Positions 1-7,344 of a DNA stretch of 64,000 nucleotides are shown here, piece after piece; position 1 is the first letter of the stretch; every line of letters begins with the position of its first letter. The notes below the pieces were generated by a model, which was not told the DNA's origin, searched no databases, and saw nothing but the letters and a program-made list of their open reading frames with translations. The stretch is from the NCBI RefSeq assembly GCF_900105175.1, contig NZ_LT629771.1, positions 806,001 through 870,000 of the forward strand, in the 5' to 3' direction. This DNA comes from Jiangella sp. DSM 45060. Its GTDB lineage: Bacteria; Actinomycetota; Actinomycetes; Jiangellales; Jiangellaceae. The position numbers were made by a program, and so were the translations under genes.

Positions 1-939
1 ACGCAGCGTGGCCAGCGCCGCGTCGAGGTCGGTGCGCCACACGTTCCGGCCGTCGACCACCCCGGCGACGACGATCTTGCCGTCCAGCCCGTCGACGTCC
101 CCGGCCGGTAGCTCGCCGGCGACGAGGTCCAGCCCGATCGCCTCCACCGGCGACGACGCCAGCACCGGCAGCGCGTCGCCGAGGTCGCCGAAGTACGACG
201 ACACCAGGATCGCCGGCCGGTCCGGCAGCTCGCCCAGCCGCGCGTACACCCGTCGCAGCGCGTCCAGCTCGGCGTCGGTCCGGTCCGCGACGTAGGCCGG
301 CTCGTCCAGCTGCACCCACGCGACCCCCTCGTCGGCCAGCGTCGCCAGCAGCAGCGCGTAGACGGCCACGAGGTCGTCGAGCCGGTCGAGCGGCGCGAAC
401 CCGCCGGGCGCGCCGTCGGCCGGCTTGGACAGCAGCAGGAAGCTGGCCGGTCCGAGCAGCACCGGCCGGGTCTCGAGGCCCAGCGCCAGCGCCTCCCGGT
501 ACTCGCGCACCGGCTTGGCCGGGTCGAGGTGCAGGCGCGTCGCCGGGCCGATCTCCGGCACGAGGTAGTGGTAGTTGGTGTCGAACCACTTCGTGAGCTC
601 CAGCGGCGCGACGCCGTCGGCGCCGCGGGCCATCGCGAAGTACGTGCCCAGGCCGTCCAGCCCGAGCGACGTGAACCGCGGCGGCACCGCGCCGGTCAGC
701 GCGACCGCGTCGAGGACCTGGTCGTACAGCGAGAACGTGTTCGACGGGACGGCGTCCAGGCCCAGCGCGGCGAGCCGGAGCCAGGTCCGCTCACGCTCGG
801 CGCGCGCCGTCGCCTCGAGGTCGTCGCGGTCGGAATCGCCGGACCAGTACGCCTCGAGGGCGCGCTTGAGCTCGCGGTCCGGGCCGATGCGCGGGTAGCC
901 GGGCACGGTCGCCGTCAGGGCAGGGGTGGGACGGGTCAT
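1..939 (-). CDS. metE: MetE, cobalamin-independent methionine synthase (N-terminal part, cut by window edge)
   Basis: Transfers a methyl group from methyltetrahydrofolate (polyglutamate) to homocysteine without B12, the last step of methionine synthesis in the cytoplasm. The reverse-strand frame opens with MTRPTPALTATVPGYPRIGP and continues RELKRALEAYWSG, the classic MetE N-terminal signature; it then stays open for 313 codons to the window edge with the MetE-like stretch WVQLDEPAYV. Full MetE is about 750-770 residues, so the zinc-binding catalytic half lies outside. The start at 939 is preceded by a good GAGGAG ribosome site. It is divergent from the cbiMQO cobalt transporter, with 323 bp between them, which makes B12 or cobalt-linked control plausible. 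The family assignment is firm. Confidence 0.95.
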   Translation of the reverse strand, partial: MTRPTPALTATVPGYPRIGPDRELKRALEAYWSGDSDRDDLEATARAERERTWLRLAALGLDAVPSNTFSLYDQVLDAVALTGAVPPRFTSLGLDGLGTYFAMARGADGVAPLELTKWFDTNYHYLVPEIGPATRLHLDPAKPVREYREALALGLETRPVLLGPASFLLLSKPADGAPGGFAPLDRLDDLVAVYALLLATLADEGVAWVQLDEPAYVADRTDAELDALRRVYARLGELPDRPAILVSSYFGDLGDALPVLASSPVEAIGLDLVAGELPAGDVDGLDGKIVVAGVVDGRNVWRTDLDAALATLR

Positions 940-1028
940 GAGAGCGGTGTCTCCTCGGGAGCGCGGACAGGCGTTCGCCGGGGGCCGGCCACCTGGTCGA
1001 CGTCAACCGCGCCGGGCGCCTCTTGCGT

Positions 1029-1063
1029 CGGCCGGATCGCACCCATCAGGTGCCCGCCGGCCG
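1029..1063 (-). promoter_or_regulatory. Two-step hairpin in the metE leader
   Basis: On the metE strand an outer stem CGGCCGG/CCGGCCG (1057-1063 with 1029-1035) encloses an inner stem GCACC/GGTGC (1049-1053 with 1039-1043) with a 5-base loop and a small asymmetric internal loop. It lies about 90 bases upstream of the metE start, where a leader RNA would be. I could not match it to the cobalamin or SAM riboswitch cores I know, so it is a structured-leader candidate only. It could equally be a fortuitous GC-rich fold. Confidence 0.35.
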
Positions 1064-1174
1064 AACCACCAGTGCCGTCGATCTTAGGAGCGCGCCCGGC
1101 GATCGCAAGGTGACATCCCGTCATACGGACCACGACGTCTCAGAATTCAGGACGTTAACAGTCGTCCCGCACTC

Positions 1175-1203
1175 TTGCGTCAGGTGCGACACTGTCGCAT
1201 CAT
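1175..1203 (+). promoter_or_regulatory. Candidate cbiMQO promoter with a palindromic operator in the spacer
   Basis: TTGCGT (1175-1180) and CATCAT (1198-1203) are separated by exactly 17 bases. That spacer contains the perfect palindrome TGCGAC-ACT-GTCGCA (1185-1199). A dyad between -35 and -10 is a typical site for a metal-responsive repressor or MerR-type activator. It is 60 bases upstream of cbiM. The -10 is a weak match, and no regulator gene is nearby to name the binder. Confidence 0.45.
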
Positions 1204-1262
1204 GCAGTGTGCGCGCCTGTCACAGCAGGTCACGCGCCGTCCTGGTCGCGAGGAGGACACTC

Positions 1263-2300
1263 ATGCACGTCCCCGACGGGTTCCTGAACGCTCCCACCTC
1301 GGTCGCGACGGGCGCCGTCGCGGCGGCGGGGGTCGCGGTGGCGTTGCGGAAGGCGCAGGGCGAGCTGGACGAGCGGGCGGCGCCGCTGGCCGGGCTCACC
1401 GCGGCGTTCGTGTTCGCCGTGCAGATGCTGAACTTCCCGGTCGGCGTCGGCACCAGCGGCCACCTCATGGGCGGGGCACTCGCGGCCGTGCTGGTCGGGC
1501 CGTGGACGGCGGTGCTGTGCCTGTCGGTGGTGCTGCTCGTGCAGGCCCTGCTGTTCGCCGACGGCGGGCTGACGGCGCTCGGCACGAACATCTCGCTCAT
1601 CGGCATCACGACGGTGGTCGTCGGCTGGGTGGTGACGCGCGCGGTGCTGGCGGTACTGCCCAAGCGGCCGGCGTCGGTGGTGCCGGCGTCGGCCGTCGGT
1701 GCGCTGCTGTCGGTGCCGGTGGCGGCGCTGGTCTTCGTGCTGTTGTTCGCCGTCGGTGGAGAGGCGTCGCTGTCACTGGGCGCGCTGACGGTGAGCATGC
1801 TCGGCTGGCACACGCTGATCGGCATCGGCGAGGCGGTCATCACCGGCCTGACGGTGAGCGCCGTCGTCGCCGTCCGGCCGGACCTCGTGTACGCGGCCCG
1901 CGGGCTGCGGGCGCCGCTGCGGCTGCGGCGGCCGGACGGCAGCCTGGTGCCGGCGCCCGAGGCGGCGGCGCCCGTAGCGGCGGCGCGGGGCAGCGTCAGG
2001 CCGCTGCTCATCGGCGGCGGGCTGGTCGCGCTGGCGCTGGCCGGCGTCGTCAGCTTCTTCGCCAGCGCCCACCCGGACGGCCTGGAGTACGTCGCCGAGG
2101 ACGAGGGCTTCCTCGCGACCGCCCGCGACCACGCGTTCGGCGGCTCCGCGCTGGCCGACTACGGCGCGGTCGGCGGCATCCCGGTCGGCGTGGCGGGCGT
2201 CCTCGGCGTCGCGGTGGTCGTGGTCATCGGTGTGGTGCTGTTCCGGCTGGTCGGCCGCCGGTCGCCGGCCGGGGCGGAGCGGGAGGACGCCGTCCGGTGA
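1263..2300 (+). CDS. cbiM: CbiM/NikM-type substrate-capture protein of a cobalt (or nickel) ECF transporter, with C-terminal PDGLE domain
   Basis: 345 residues. The start MHVPDGFLNAP is the hallmark of CbiM/NikM: the N-terminal amine and the invariant His2 coordinate the metal, so the ATG at 1263 is secure; AGGAGG sits 6 bases upstream. Six to seven hydrophobic segments follow, including an MGGALAAVLVGPW stretch. After a cytoplasmic linker (about residues 215-240) comes another helix and the HPDGLEYVAEDEGF motif of the PDGLE/NikN-like domain, then a final helix, so M and N functions are fused. It overlaps cbiQ by GTGA. Cobalt versus nickel cannot be told from sequence alone; proximity to metE favours cobalt weakly. 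Confidence 0.92.
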   Translation: MHVPDGFLNAPTSVATGAVAAAGVAVALRKAQGELDERAAPLAGLTAAFVFAVQMLNFPVGVGTSGHLMGGALAAVLVGPWTAVLCLSVVLLVQALLFADGGLTALGTNISLIGITTVVVGWVVTRAVLAVLPKRPASVVPASAVGALLSVPVAALVFVLLFAVGGEASLSLGALTVSMLGWHTLIGIGEAVITGLTVSAVVAVRPDLVYAARGLRAPLRLRRPDGSLVPAPEAAAPVAAARGSVRPLLIGGGLVALALAGVVSFFASAHPDGLEYVAEDEGFLATARDHAFGGSALADYGAVGGIPVGVAGVLGVAVVVVIGVVLFRLVGRRSPAGAEREDAVR

Positions 2301-3058
2301 GCGGCGGTCATGGGCCCGGGCTGTACCGGCCGGGCGACTCGCTCGTCCACCGCCTGCCGGCGCACGTGAAGGTGGTGGCGCTGCTGGCGTTCGTGCTGGT
2401 GGTGGTCGCGACGCCGCGGGACGAGTTCGGTGCGTTCGGCGCCTACGCGGTGCTGCTGGCCGGCGTCGCGGCGCTCGCCCGGGTCCCGGCCCGCGTGGTC
2501 GTCGCACGCATGGTGGTAGAGATCCCGTTCGTCGTGTTCGCGCTGCTCATGCCGTTCGTGTCGCAGGGTCCGCGGGTCGACGTGCTCGGGCTGTCGCTGA
2601 GCGAGCACGGTCTGCTGACCGGCTGGAACATCCTCGCCAAGGGCACCCTGGGCGTCGTCGCGTCGATCCTGCTGGCGGCGACGACGGAGGTGCGGTCGCT
2701 GCTGGCCGGGCTGCAGCGGCTGCGCGTACCAGACCGGCTGGTAGAGATCGCATCGTTCATGATCCGGTACGCCGACGTCGTCTCCGGAGATCTGCGGCGC
2801 ATGCGCATCGCCCGCGAGTCGCGCGGTTTCGAGGCCCGCCACCTCGGGCACGTCCGGGTGGTCGCGCAGGGCGCCGGTGCGCTGTTCGTCCGGTCCTACG
2901 AGCGGGGTGAGCGGGTGCACCTGGCGATGCTGTCGCGCGGCTACGGCGGCTCGATGCCGCTGACGGCCACGGTGGGCGCGAGCCGCGCCGATTGGCTGCG
3001 CGGCGCTGGGCTCCCGCTGGCGGCCGCTGTGGTCGCGCTGACGGCGGTGCTCTCATGA
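2297..3058 (+). CDS. cbiQ: CbiQ-type transmembrane (T) component of the ECF metal transporter
   Basis: 253 residues starting with GTG at 2297, overlapping the cbiM stop (GTGA). It begins GPGLYRPGDSLVHRLPAHVK, as CbiQ proteins do (the D-S-x-hydrophobic-H-x-L/R-x-P-x-K pattern), followed by four to five membrane spans. The long cytoplasmic coupling helices carry the signature RMRIARESRGF (about residues 170-180) and a later LSRGYGG, matching the two A-x-x-x-R-G motifs that contact the ATPase. This subunit links CbiM to CbiO. Gene order M-Q-O with four-base overlaps indicates one operon with translational coupling. Confidence 0.92.
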   Translation: MSGGHGPGLYRPGDSLVHRLPAHVKVVALLAFVLVVVATPRDEFGAFGAYAVLLAGVAALARVPARVVVARMVVEIPFVVFALLMPFVSQGPRVDVLGLSLSEHGLLTGWNILAKGTLGVVASILLAATTEVRSLLAGLQRLRVPDRLVEIASFMIRYADVVSGDLRRMRIARESRGFEARHLGHVRVVAQGAGALFVRSYERGERVHLAMLSRGYGGSMPLTATVGASRADWLRGAGLPLAAAVVALTAVLS

Positions 3059-3822
3059 CGGGCGACGCGTCGCTGGAGGTGGCCGGGCTGGCGTTCGCCT
3101 ACCCCGACGGCCACCAGGCGCTGTTCGGCGTCGACCTCACGATCGGACGGGGCGAGCGGGTCGCGCTGCTCGGGCCCAACGGCGCCGGCAAGACGACGCT
3201 GGTGCTGCACCTCAACGGCATCCTGTCCGGCGGCGCCGGCACGGTCCGCGTCGGCGGGCTGGAGGTGCGGCCGGGCGACCGCGACACGCTGCGCGAGGTT
3301 CGTCGCCGGGTCGGCATCGTCTTCCAGGACCCCGACGACCAGCTGTTCATGCCGACCGTCCGCGACGACGTCGCGTTCGGCCCGGCCAACCTCGGCCTGC
3401 GCGGCGCCGAGCTGGACGCGCGGGTGTCCGAGGCGCTGGACCTGGTCGGCATGGGCGACGTCGCCGGCCGTCCGCCGCACCACCTCTCGTTCGGGCAGCG
3501 CCGCCGGGTCGCCGTCGCGACTGTGCTGGCGATGCGGCCGGAGATCCTGGTGCTGGACGAGCCGACCAGCAACCTCGACCCCGCCAGCCGGCGCGAGCTG
3601 CACGACATGCTCGACGCCCTCGACGTCACCCAACTGGTGGTCACGCACGACCTGCCGTTCGCGCTGCAGCTGTGCCCGCGCTCGGTCGTGCTGTCGGACG
3701 GGACGCTGGTGGCCGACGGCCCGACGGCCGACCTACTGGCCGACGAGGCGTTGCTGGCGGCGCACCGGTTGGAGCTGCCGTATGGCTTCGATCCGCGTTC
3801 GGTCGCTCCGCCTGCCGTGTGA
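3055..3822 (+). CDS. cbiO: CbiO, ATPase of the cobalt/nickel ECF transporter
   Basis: 255 residues, ATG overlapping the cbiQ stop (ATGA). ABC ATPase motifs in order: Walker A GPNGAGKT (40-47), Q-loop FQDPDDQLF (90-98), signature LSFGQ (144-148), Walker B ILVLDE (164-169) and switch histidine VTHD. The FQDPDDQLF Q-loop is characteristic of ECF-type CbiO/EcfA ATPases. It powers metal uptake by the CbiM-Q complex at the membrane. The only ATPase gene here is this one, so it probably works as a homodimer. The operon seems to end here, since the next kilobase has no gene. Confidence 0.94.
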   Translation: MTGDASLEVAGLAFAYPDGHQALFGVDLTIGRGERVALLGPNGAGKTTLVLHLNGILSGGAGTVRVGGLEVRPGDRDTLREVRRRVGIVFQDPDDQLFMPTVRDDVAFGPANLGLRGAELDARVSEALDLVGMGDVAGRPPHHLSFGQRRRVAVATVLAMRPEILVLDEPTSNLDPASRRELHDMLDALDVTQLVVTHDLPFALQLCPRSVVLSDGTLVADGPTADLLADEALLAAHRLELPYGFDPRSVAPPAV

Positions 3823-4109
3823 GGTGTGCGGCTCGGTGGGTGTGCCGGGTTGGCTGGGCACCTGTTCGTTGGGCACGCGTTCGTTGGGCGCCCGTCGCCT
3901 GGGTTTGTCGCGTTGGCCTGCCCCCTGCTGCTCTCGATTGTCGGGGGCGCGGGTGGCCGCCTCAAGCGGACCTCTTGGTGTAGCGCTTCGCGCGACGGAG
4001 GACCGCTTGACCCGGCCGCCCGCGCCCCCGTGAAAGCAGCGTCAGGGGGCCGGCCGGAAATGGGCCCGGGCTTCTCTGCTCGCTCGGCGCCTTGCTCGCT
4101 GGCCTCCTC

Positions 4110-4480
4110 TGGTTCGCTTCGGGTGGGCTACCGACTCCGCTGCTGGTCGCGGTTGGCTGGCCGGTGTCTGTTCGCCCTGGGTCTGGCTACCGACTCCGCA
4201 GTTGGTCGCGATGCGCTGGCCGGTGTCCGGTTCGCTTGGGGTGGGGCTACCGGCTGCGCTGCTGGTCCCAGTTCGCTGGCCGGCGTCTGGTTCGCCCTGG
4301 GTCTGGCTACCGGCTGCGCTGTGCTGGGCGGGTCCGCTGGCCGCTGCCGGGTCCGCTTCGGGTGGGGCTACCGACGCCGCCGCTGCCTCTGGTTGGCTGT
4401 CCGGTGTCTGGTCCGCTTCGGGTCTGGCTACCGGCTGCGCTGTGCCGGCGGGGTCCGCTGGCCGCTGCCGTCGCAGCTCC
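4110..4480. repeat. Degenerate tandem repeat, roughly 60-bp unit
   Basis: The phrases GGCTACCGACTCCGC / GGCTACCGGCTGCGCTG recur seven times, alternating with (T/C)CGCTGGCCG(G/C)TG and GGGTCTGG or GGGTGGGG. Units differ by substitutions and small indels. It does not keep one reading frame, so it is unlikely to code for a repeat protein. Confidence 0.6.
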
Positions 4481-4502
4481 CCTTTGACTGCGCCACGTCG
4501 TG

Positions 4503-4570
4503 GAGGTAGGTATGACCCGCCCCTCTAGGGAGGGTGCCCACCCTATGGGCGGGCACTGACAACGTCGCCG
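4503..4570 (+). repeat. Dispersed double-hairpin element, copy 1
   Basis: GGTAGGTATGACCCGCCCCT, then CTAGGGAGGGTGCCCACCCT, ending with GGGCGGGCAC and GACAACGTCGCCG. It is nearly the reverse complement of segments at 11495-11562 and 11701-11763. Contains a short hairpin (CCCTC/GAGGG, 4-base loop) next to a longer one (GTGCCC-n-CCC / GGG-n-GGGCAC, 3-base loop). This copy has an A/C mismatch in the second stem as read on this strand, which is a G-U pair on the other. Confidence 0.8.
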
Positions 4571-4887
4571 CTCGGATCGGCTCGGCTTGCTGCGGTTTGT
4601 TCGGCTCAGCTCGCCGTTCTCGGGGCGGGCCGGCTGGGCGTATTCGGCGACAGATCCGCCGGCGATCCCGGCTCGAGGGCCCGCCTCGGCCCGTCAGCCG
4701 GTCCCCGCGGGCACAGAGACGACGTCACTCGGCTCGCTGTTGGCCGGCGCTGCCGGGCGGGCCGGCCGACTGCGTTGGCGGTCCCGCCTCTTGCCGCCGC
4801 GAACGATCACTGGCATGATTCCCCGCATCCGGATAGCTGGAAATGTTTTCGAAATATCGAAATTACTTGTCCAGAACGGAGCCACTC

Positions 4888-7344
4888 ATGCCTGCCATGT
4901 CTCGACGGGGATTGCTGCGTCTCGCCGGGGGAACAGCCGCTGGAGGAGCGCTGGCCGCCACCGCGCCAGGGCTGTCGTCGGTCGCCCGGGCCGACACGTT
5001 CGAACGGCGGCCGCTGCCGGCGGACGGCCCGGAACCGGATCTGGAGGCGGCGCTGCGGTGGTGGCCGCCGCAGCGGAACGTGTGGACGCCGATCGGGTGG
5101 AAGGGCCACCTGTTCCGGTTCACCTCCGTCTACAACGGCGCGCTGATCTGCGAGCCGAGCTGGGTCATCTCGGCCAAGCCGAACGTGATGCCGTACCAGG
5201 GCCGGAACTTCCAGCTCACCGTCGTGATGCCGCAGCGGGTCGGCGGGTTCCGCCCGTTCCCCGACTCCGAGCGCGAGGTCTGGGACGACGACCTCGGGTA
5301 CCGGAAGCAGGGGTGGCACGAGGACCACGACGCGCCCGTGCTGTGGACGGAGTTCCGGCGCCCGGAGCGCGTCGTCATCCGGCAGTCCGTCTTCGCGCAC
5401 CTGCCCGGCGCCGGCGAGGTGCAGACCGCCGTCGAGCCGCTGTACTCGTGGGTGCGCTTCGAGGTCACCCACGTCGACCCGGTCGAGCCGCCGGACGAGT
5501 TCGCATTCAGGTTGTGGCTGAGCAAGGCCTACATGCGCCCGCAGGGCCCGTACGAGCAGGAGAACGGCGTGCCGCTGCGGACGGTGCCGGCGCTCGCCCC
5601 GCTGGACGGCGGCCTGACGATGCAGCGGGTGTGGAACCCCGACCTCCGTCCGGTCGACGTGCCGATCACGGACGACGACGGCAACGTGCGGCTGATGGTC
5701 CGCACGGCCGAGGGCGGCCGGATCACGCTGGCGCCGAACGACGCGGCCGGCGTCTACGACCTGGACCTCAGCTTGCCGGCGCAGGTCGGCAGCCACATCG
5801 ACCTGCTGGTGCCGCTGCTCCCCGGTGCGAAGGCCGACGTCGAGGGGGAGTACGCGCTCGGCTGGGAGGGCGCGCTGGCGGAGTCCGACGGCTTCTGGGC
5901 GCCGGACGGCCAGGGCGCCCGCATCACCACACCGGACCACCACGTGAACCAGGTGCTGCGGCGCGGACCGCAGCTGGCCGAGATCGTCGCCGAGAAGAGC
6001 CCGGACCTCGGCCTGTTCTCGTTCCTCTCCGGCTCCTACGCCTACGACGTGCTGTGGAGCACGCCGACGTCGATGATCAGCCACATGTTCCTGGACCGGC
6101 TGGGCCGGCACGACGTCGTCGAGAAGCACATCGAGATCTACAAGGAGTACCAGGGCACGCGGACGCCGCCCGGCGCCGTCTTCGCCGGCGGGAGCTACCC
6201 CGGCTACCTGTCGACGCCGCAGGAGCTGCAGGCGATCGACTGGATGAGCGACCACGGCGCGATCCTGGAGATCATCTCGACGCACGCCCTGCTCTCCGGC
6301 CGCCAGGAGTTCGTCGACCGGTGGCTGGAGCCGGTGGTCAAGGCATGCGAGTACATCGCCCAGGCCGTCGCGCTCACCGGCCACGACGGGGTGCCCGGCC
6401 TCATGCCGCCCGGCCACTCGACCGACGAGGGCGTCGAGACGCAGGGCATGATCAGCCAGTGCTTCACGTACAAGGGGCTGGCCTCCGCGGTCCGGCTCCT
6501 GAAGCGCGAGAGGCACCCACGAGCGGCCGAGTTCGCCGCCCTCGCGGACACCTTCCGGACGACGTACGCCCAAGCCATGCGCGACCTCGGTGACCGCTCG
6601 GCGACCTGGACCGACGCCGACGGCAACAGCTGGCCGGTGTTCCGGCCGCAGTTCACCGGCGAGGGCGTCTGGGACGACTTCACGATGCTCGACACCGGTG
6701 CGCTGATGTCGGTGTGGGCCGGCCTGATGCCGGCGTCGGACCCGCTGATGTCGTCGTTCGTGGAGTTCTTCCGGGTCGGCCCGAACACCGCGCTGTTCGA
6801 CCCGGTGCACCACAACGCCCTGTACCCGGCGGTGCTCGACCACGAGCAGTCGTCGAGCGAGCCGTGCTACAGCTGGAACCTCTTCCACACCTGGCAGCTC
6901 GGCGACCGCCGGCGCTACCTGGAGGGGATGTTCGGGCTGATCGCCGGCGGTCTGTCGCAGGACACCTACATCTCCAGCGAGCACCGCAACGCCATCTACG
7001 GGAACCTGTTCTCCTACCCGATCGTGGTCTGGACGATCCTGCACGCGGTCATCGACGACAGCATCGAGGACGAGATGCTGCACCTGCTCCGGCTGTGCCC
7101 GCTGTCCTGGATCTCGGGCGACACCCGGGCCCGGTTCGAGCAGGTCGCGACGCAGTACGGCCCGGTCGACCTCGAGTTCGGCCTGAAGGACGATGGGAAG
7201 ACGCTCGACGTGGCGGTGACGGGCCACTGGCACCACGCGCCGCGCCGGACGATCCTGCACCTCCCGCCGCTGCCGGACGTCCGCACCGTCGTCGTCAACG
7301 GCCGCAGCTACCGGGCCCGGGACACCATCGTGCTAGACGTATAG
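4888..7344 (+). CDS. Tat-exported six-hairpin-glycosidase-like protein
   Basis: 818 residues from ATG 4888, which follows GAACGGAG; an in-frame ATG at 4843 would put the export signal too far from the N-terminus. The twin-arginine signal SRRGLLRLAGG with a hydrophobic stretch ending VARADT predicts Tat secretion. A beta-rich N-terminal half (to about residue 340) precedes a helical half with paired aromatic/acidic patches (SGSYAYDVLWSTPT, DWMSDHGAILEI, CYSWNLFHTW), the layout of (alpha/alpha)6-barrel glycosidases. I cannot assign a GH family or substrate. Its 3' end overlaps convergent hrpA by 12 bp. Being a single gene with a long non-coding tract upstream, it is probably transcribed alone. 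Confidence 0.6.
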   Translation: MPAMSRRGLLRLAGGTAAGGALAATAPGLSSVARADTFERRPLPADGPEPDLEAALRWWPPQRNVWTPIGWKGHLFRFTSVYNGALICEPSWVISAKPNVMPYQGRNFQLTVVMPQRVGGFRPFPDSEREVWDDDLGYRKQGWHEDHDAPVLWTEFRRPERVVIRQSVFAHLPGAGEVQTAVEPLYSWVRFEVTHVDPVEPPDEFAFRLWLSKAYMRPQGPYEQENGVPLRTVPALAPLDGGLTMQRVWNPDLRPVDVPITDDDGNVRLMVRTAEGGRITLAPNDAAGVYDLDLSLPAQVGSHIDLLVPLLPGAKADVEGEYALGWEGALAESDGFWAPDGQGARITTPDHHVNQVLRRGPQLAEIVAEKSPDLGLFSFLSGSYAYDVLWSTPTSMISHMFLDRLGRHDVVEKHIEIYKEYQGTRTPPGAVFAGGSYPGYLSTPQELQAIDWMSDHGAILEIISTHALLSGRQEFVDRWLEPVVKACEYIAQAVALTGHDGVPGLMPPGHSTDEGVETQGMISQCFTYKGLASAVRLLKRERHPRAAEFAALADTFRTTYAQAMRDLGDRSATWTDADGNSWPVFRPQFTGEGVWDDFTMLDTGALMSVWAGLMPASDPLMSSFVEFFRVGPNTALFDPVHHNALYPAVLDHEQSSSEPCYSWNLFHTWQLGDRRRYLEGMFGLIAGGLSQDTYISSEHRNAIYGNLFSYPIVVWTILHAVIDDSIEDEMLHLLRLCPLSWISGDTRARFEQVATQYGPVDLEFGLKDDGKTLDVAVTGHWHHAPRRTILHLPPLPDVRTVVVNGRSYRARDTIVLDV

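Larger units (their letters stand above)
3823..4887. other. Gene-free tract with degenerate repeats
   Basis: About 1.06 kb without a convincing gene. Open frames exist in several phases but have skewed composition, no family match and no consistent ribosome site. The tract contains a degenerate tandem array (about 4110-4480) and one copy of the double-hairpin element (4503-4570). Its end has an AT-richer stretch (about 4840-4870) that probably belongs to the promoter of the next gene. Confidence 0.6.

Noticed and set aside
1110-1135. NikR site (GTATGA) near cbiM
   Set aside because: One half-site GTATGA occurs, but the mirrored TCATAC at the right distance is missing.
940-1262. Cobalamin riboswitch upstream of metE or cbiM
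   Set aside because: Neither strand shows the conserved B12 box or the core GGTGnnAnTCC with CCCGCnACnGT. Only a short GGTGCGATCCGG match appears on the metE strand, without the flanking elements.
3823-4502. Long open frames as small hypothetical genes
   Set aside because: The frames overlap in several phases, have repeat-derived translations and no family resemblance.
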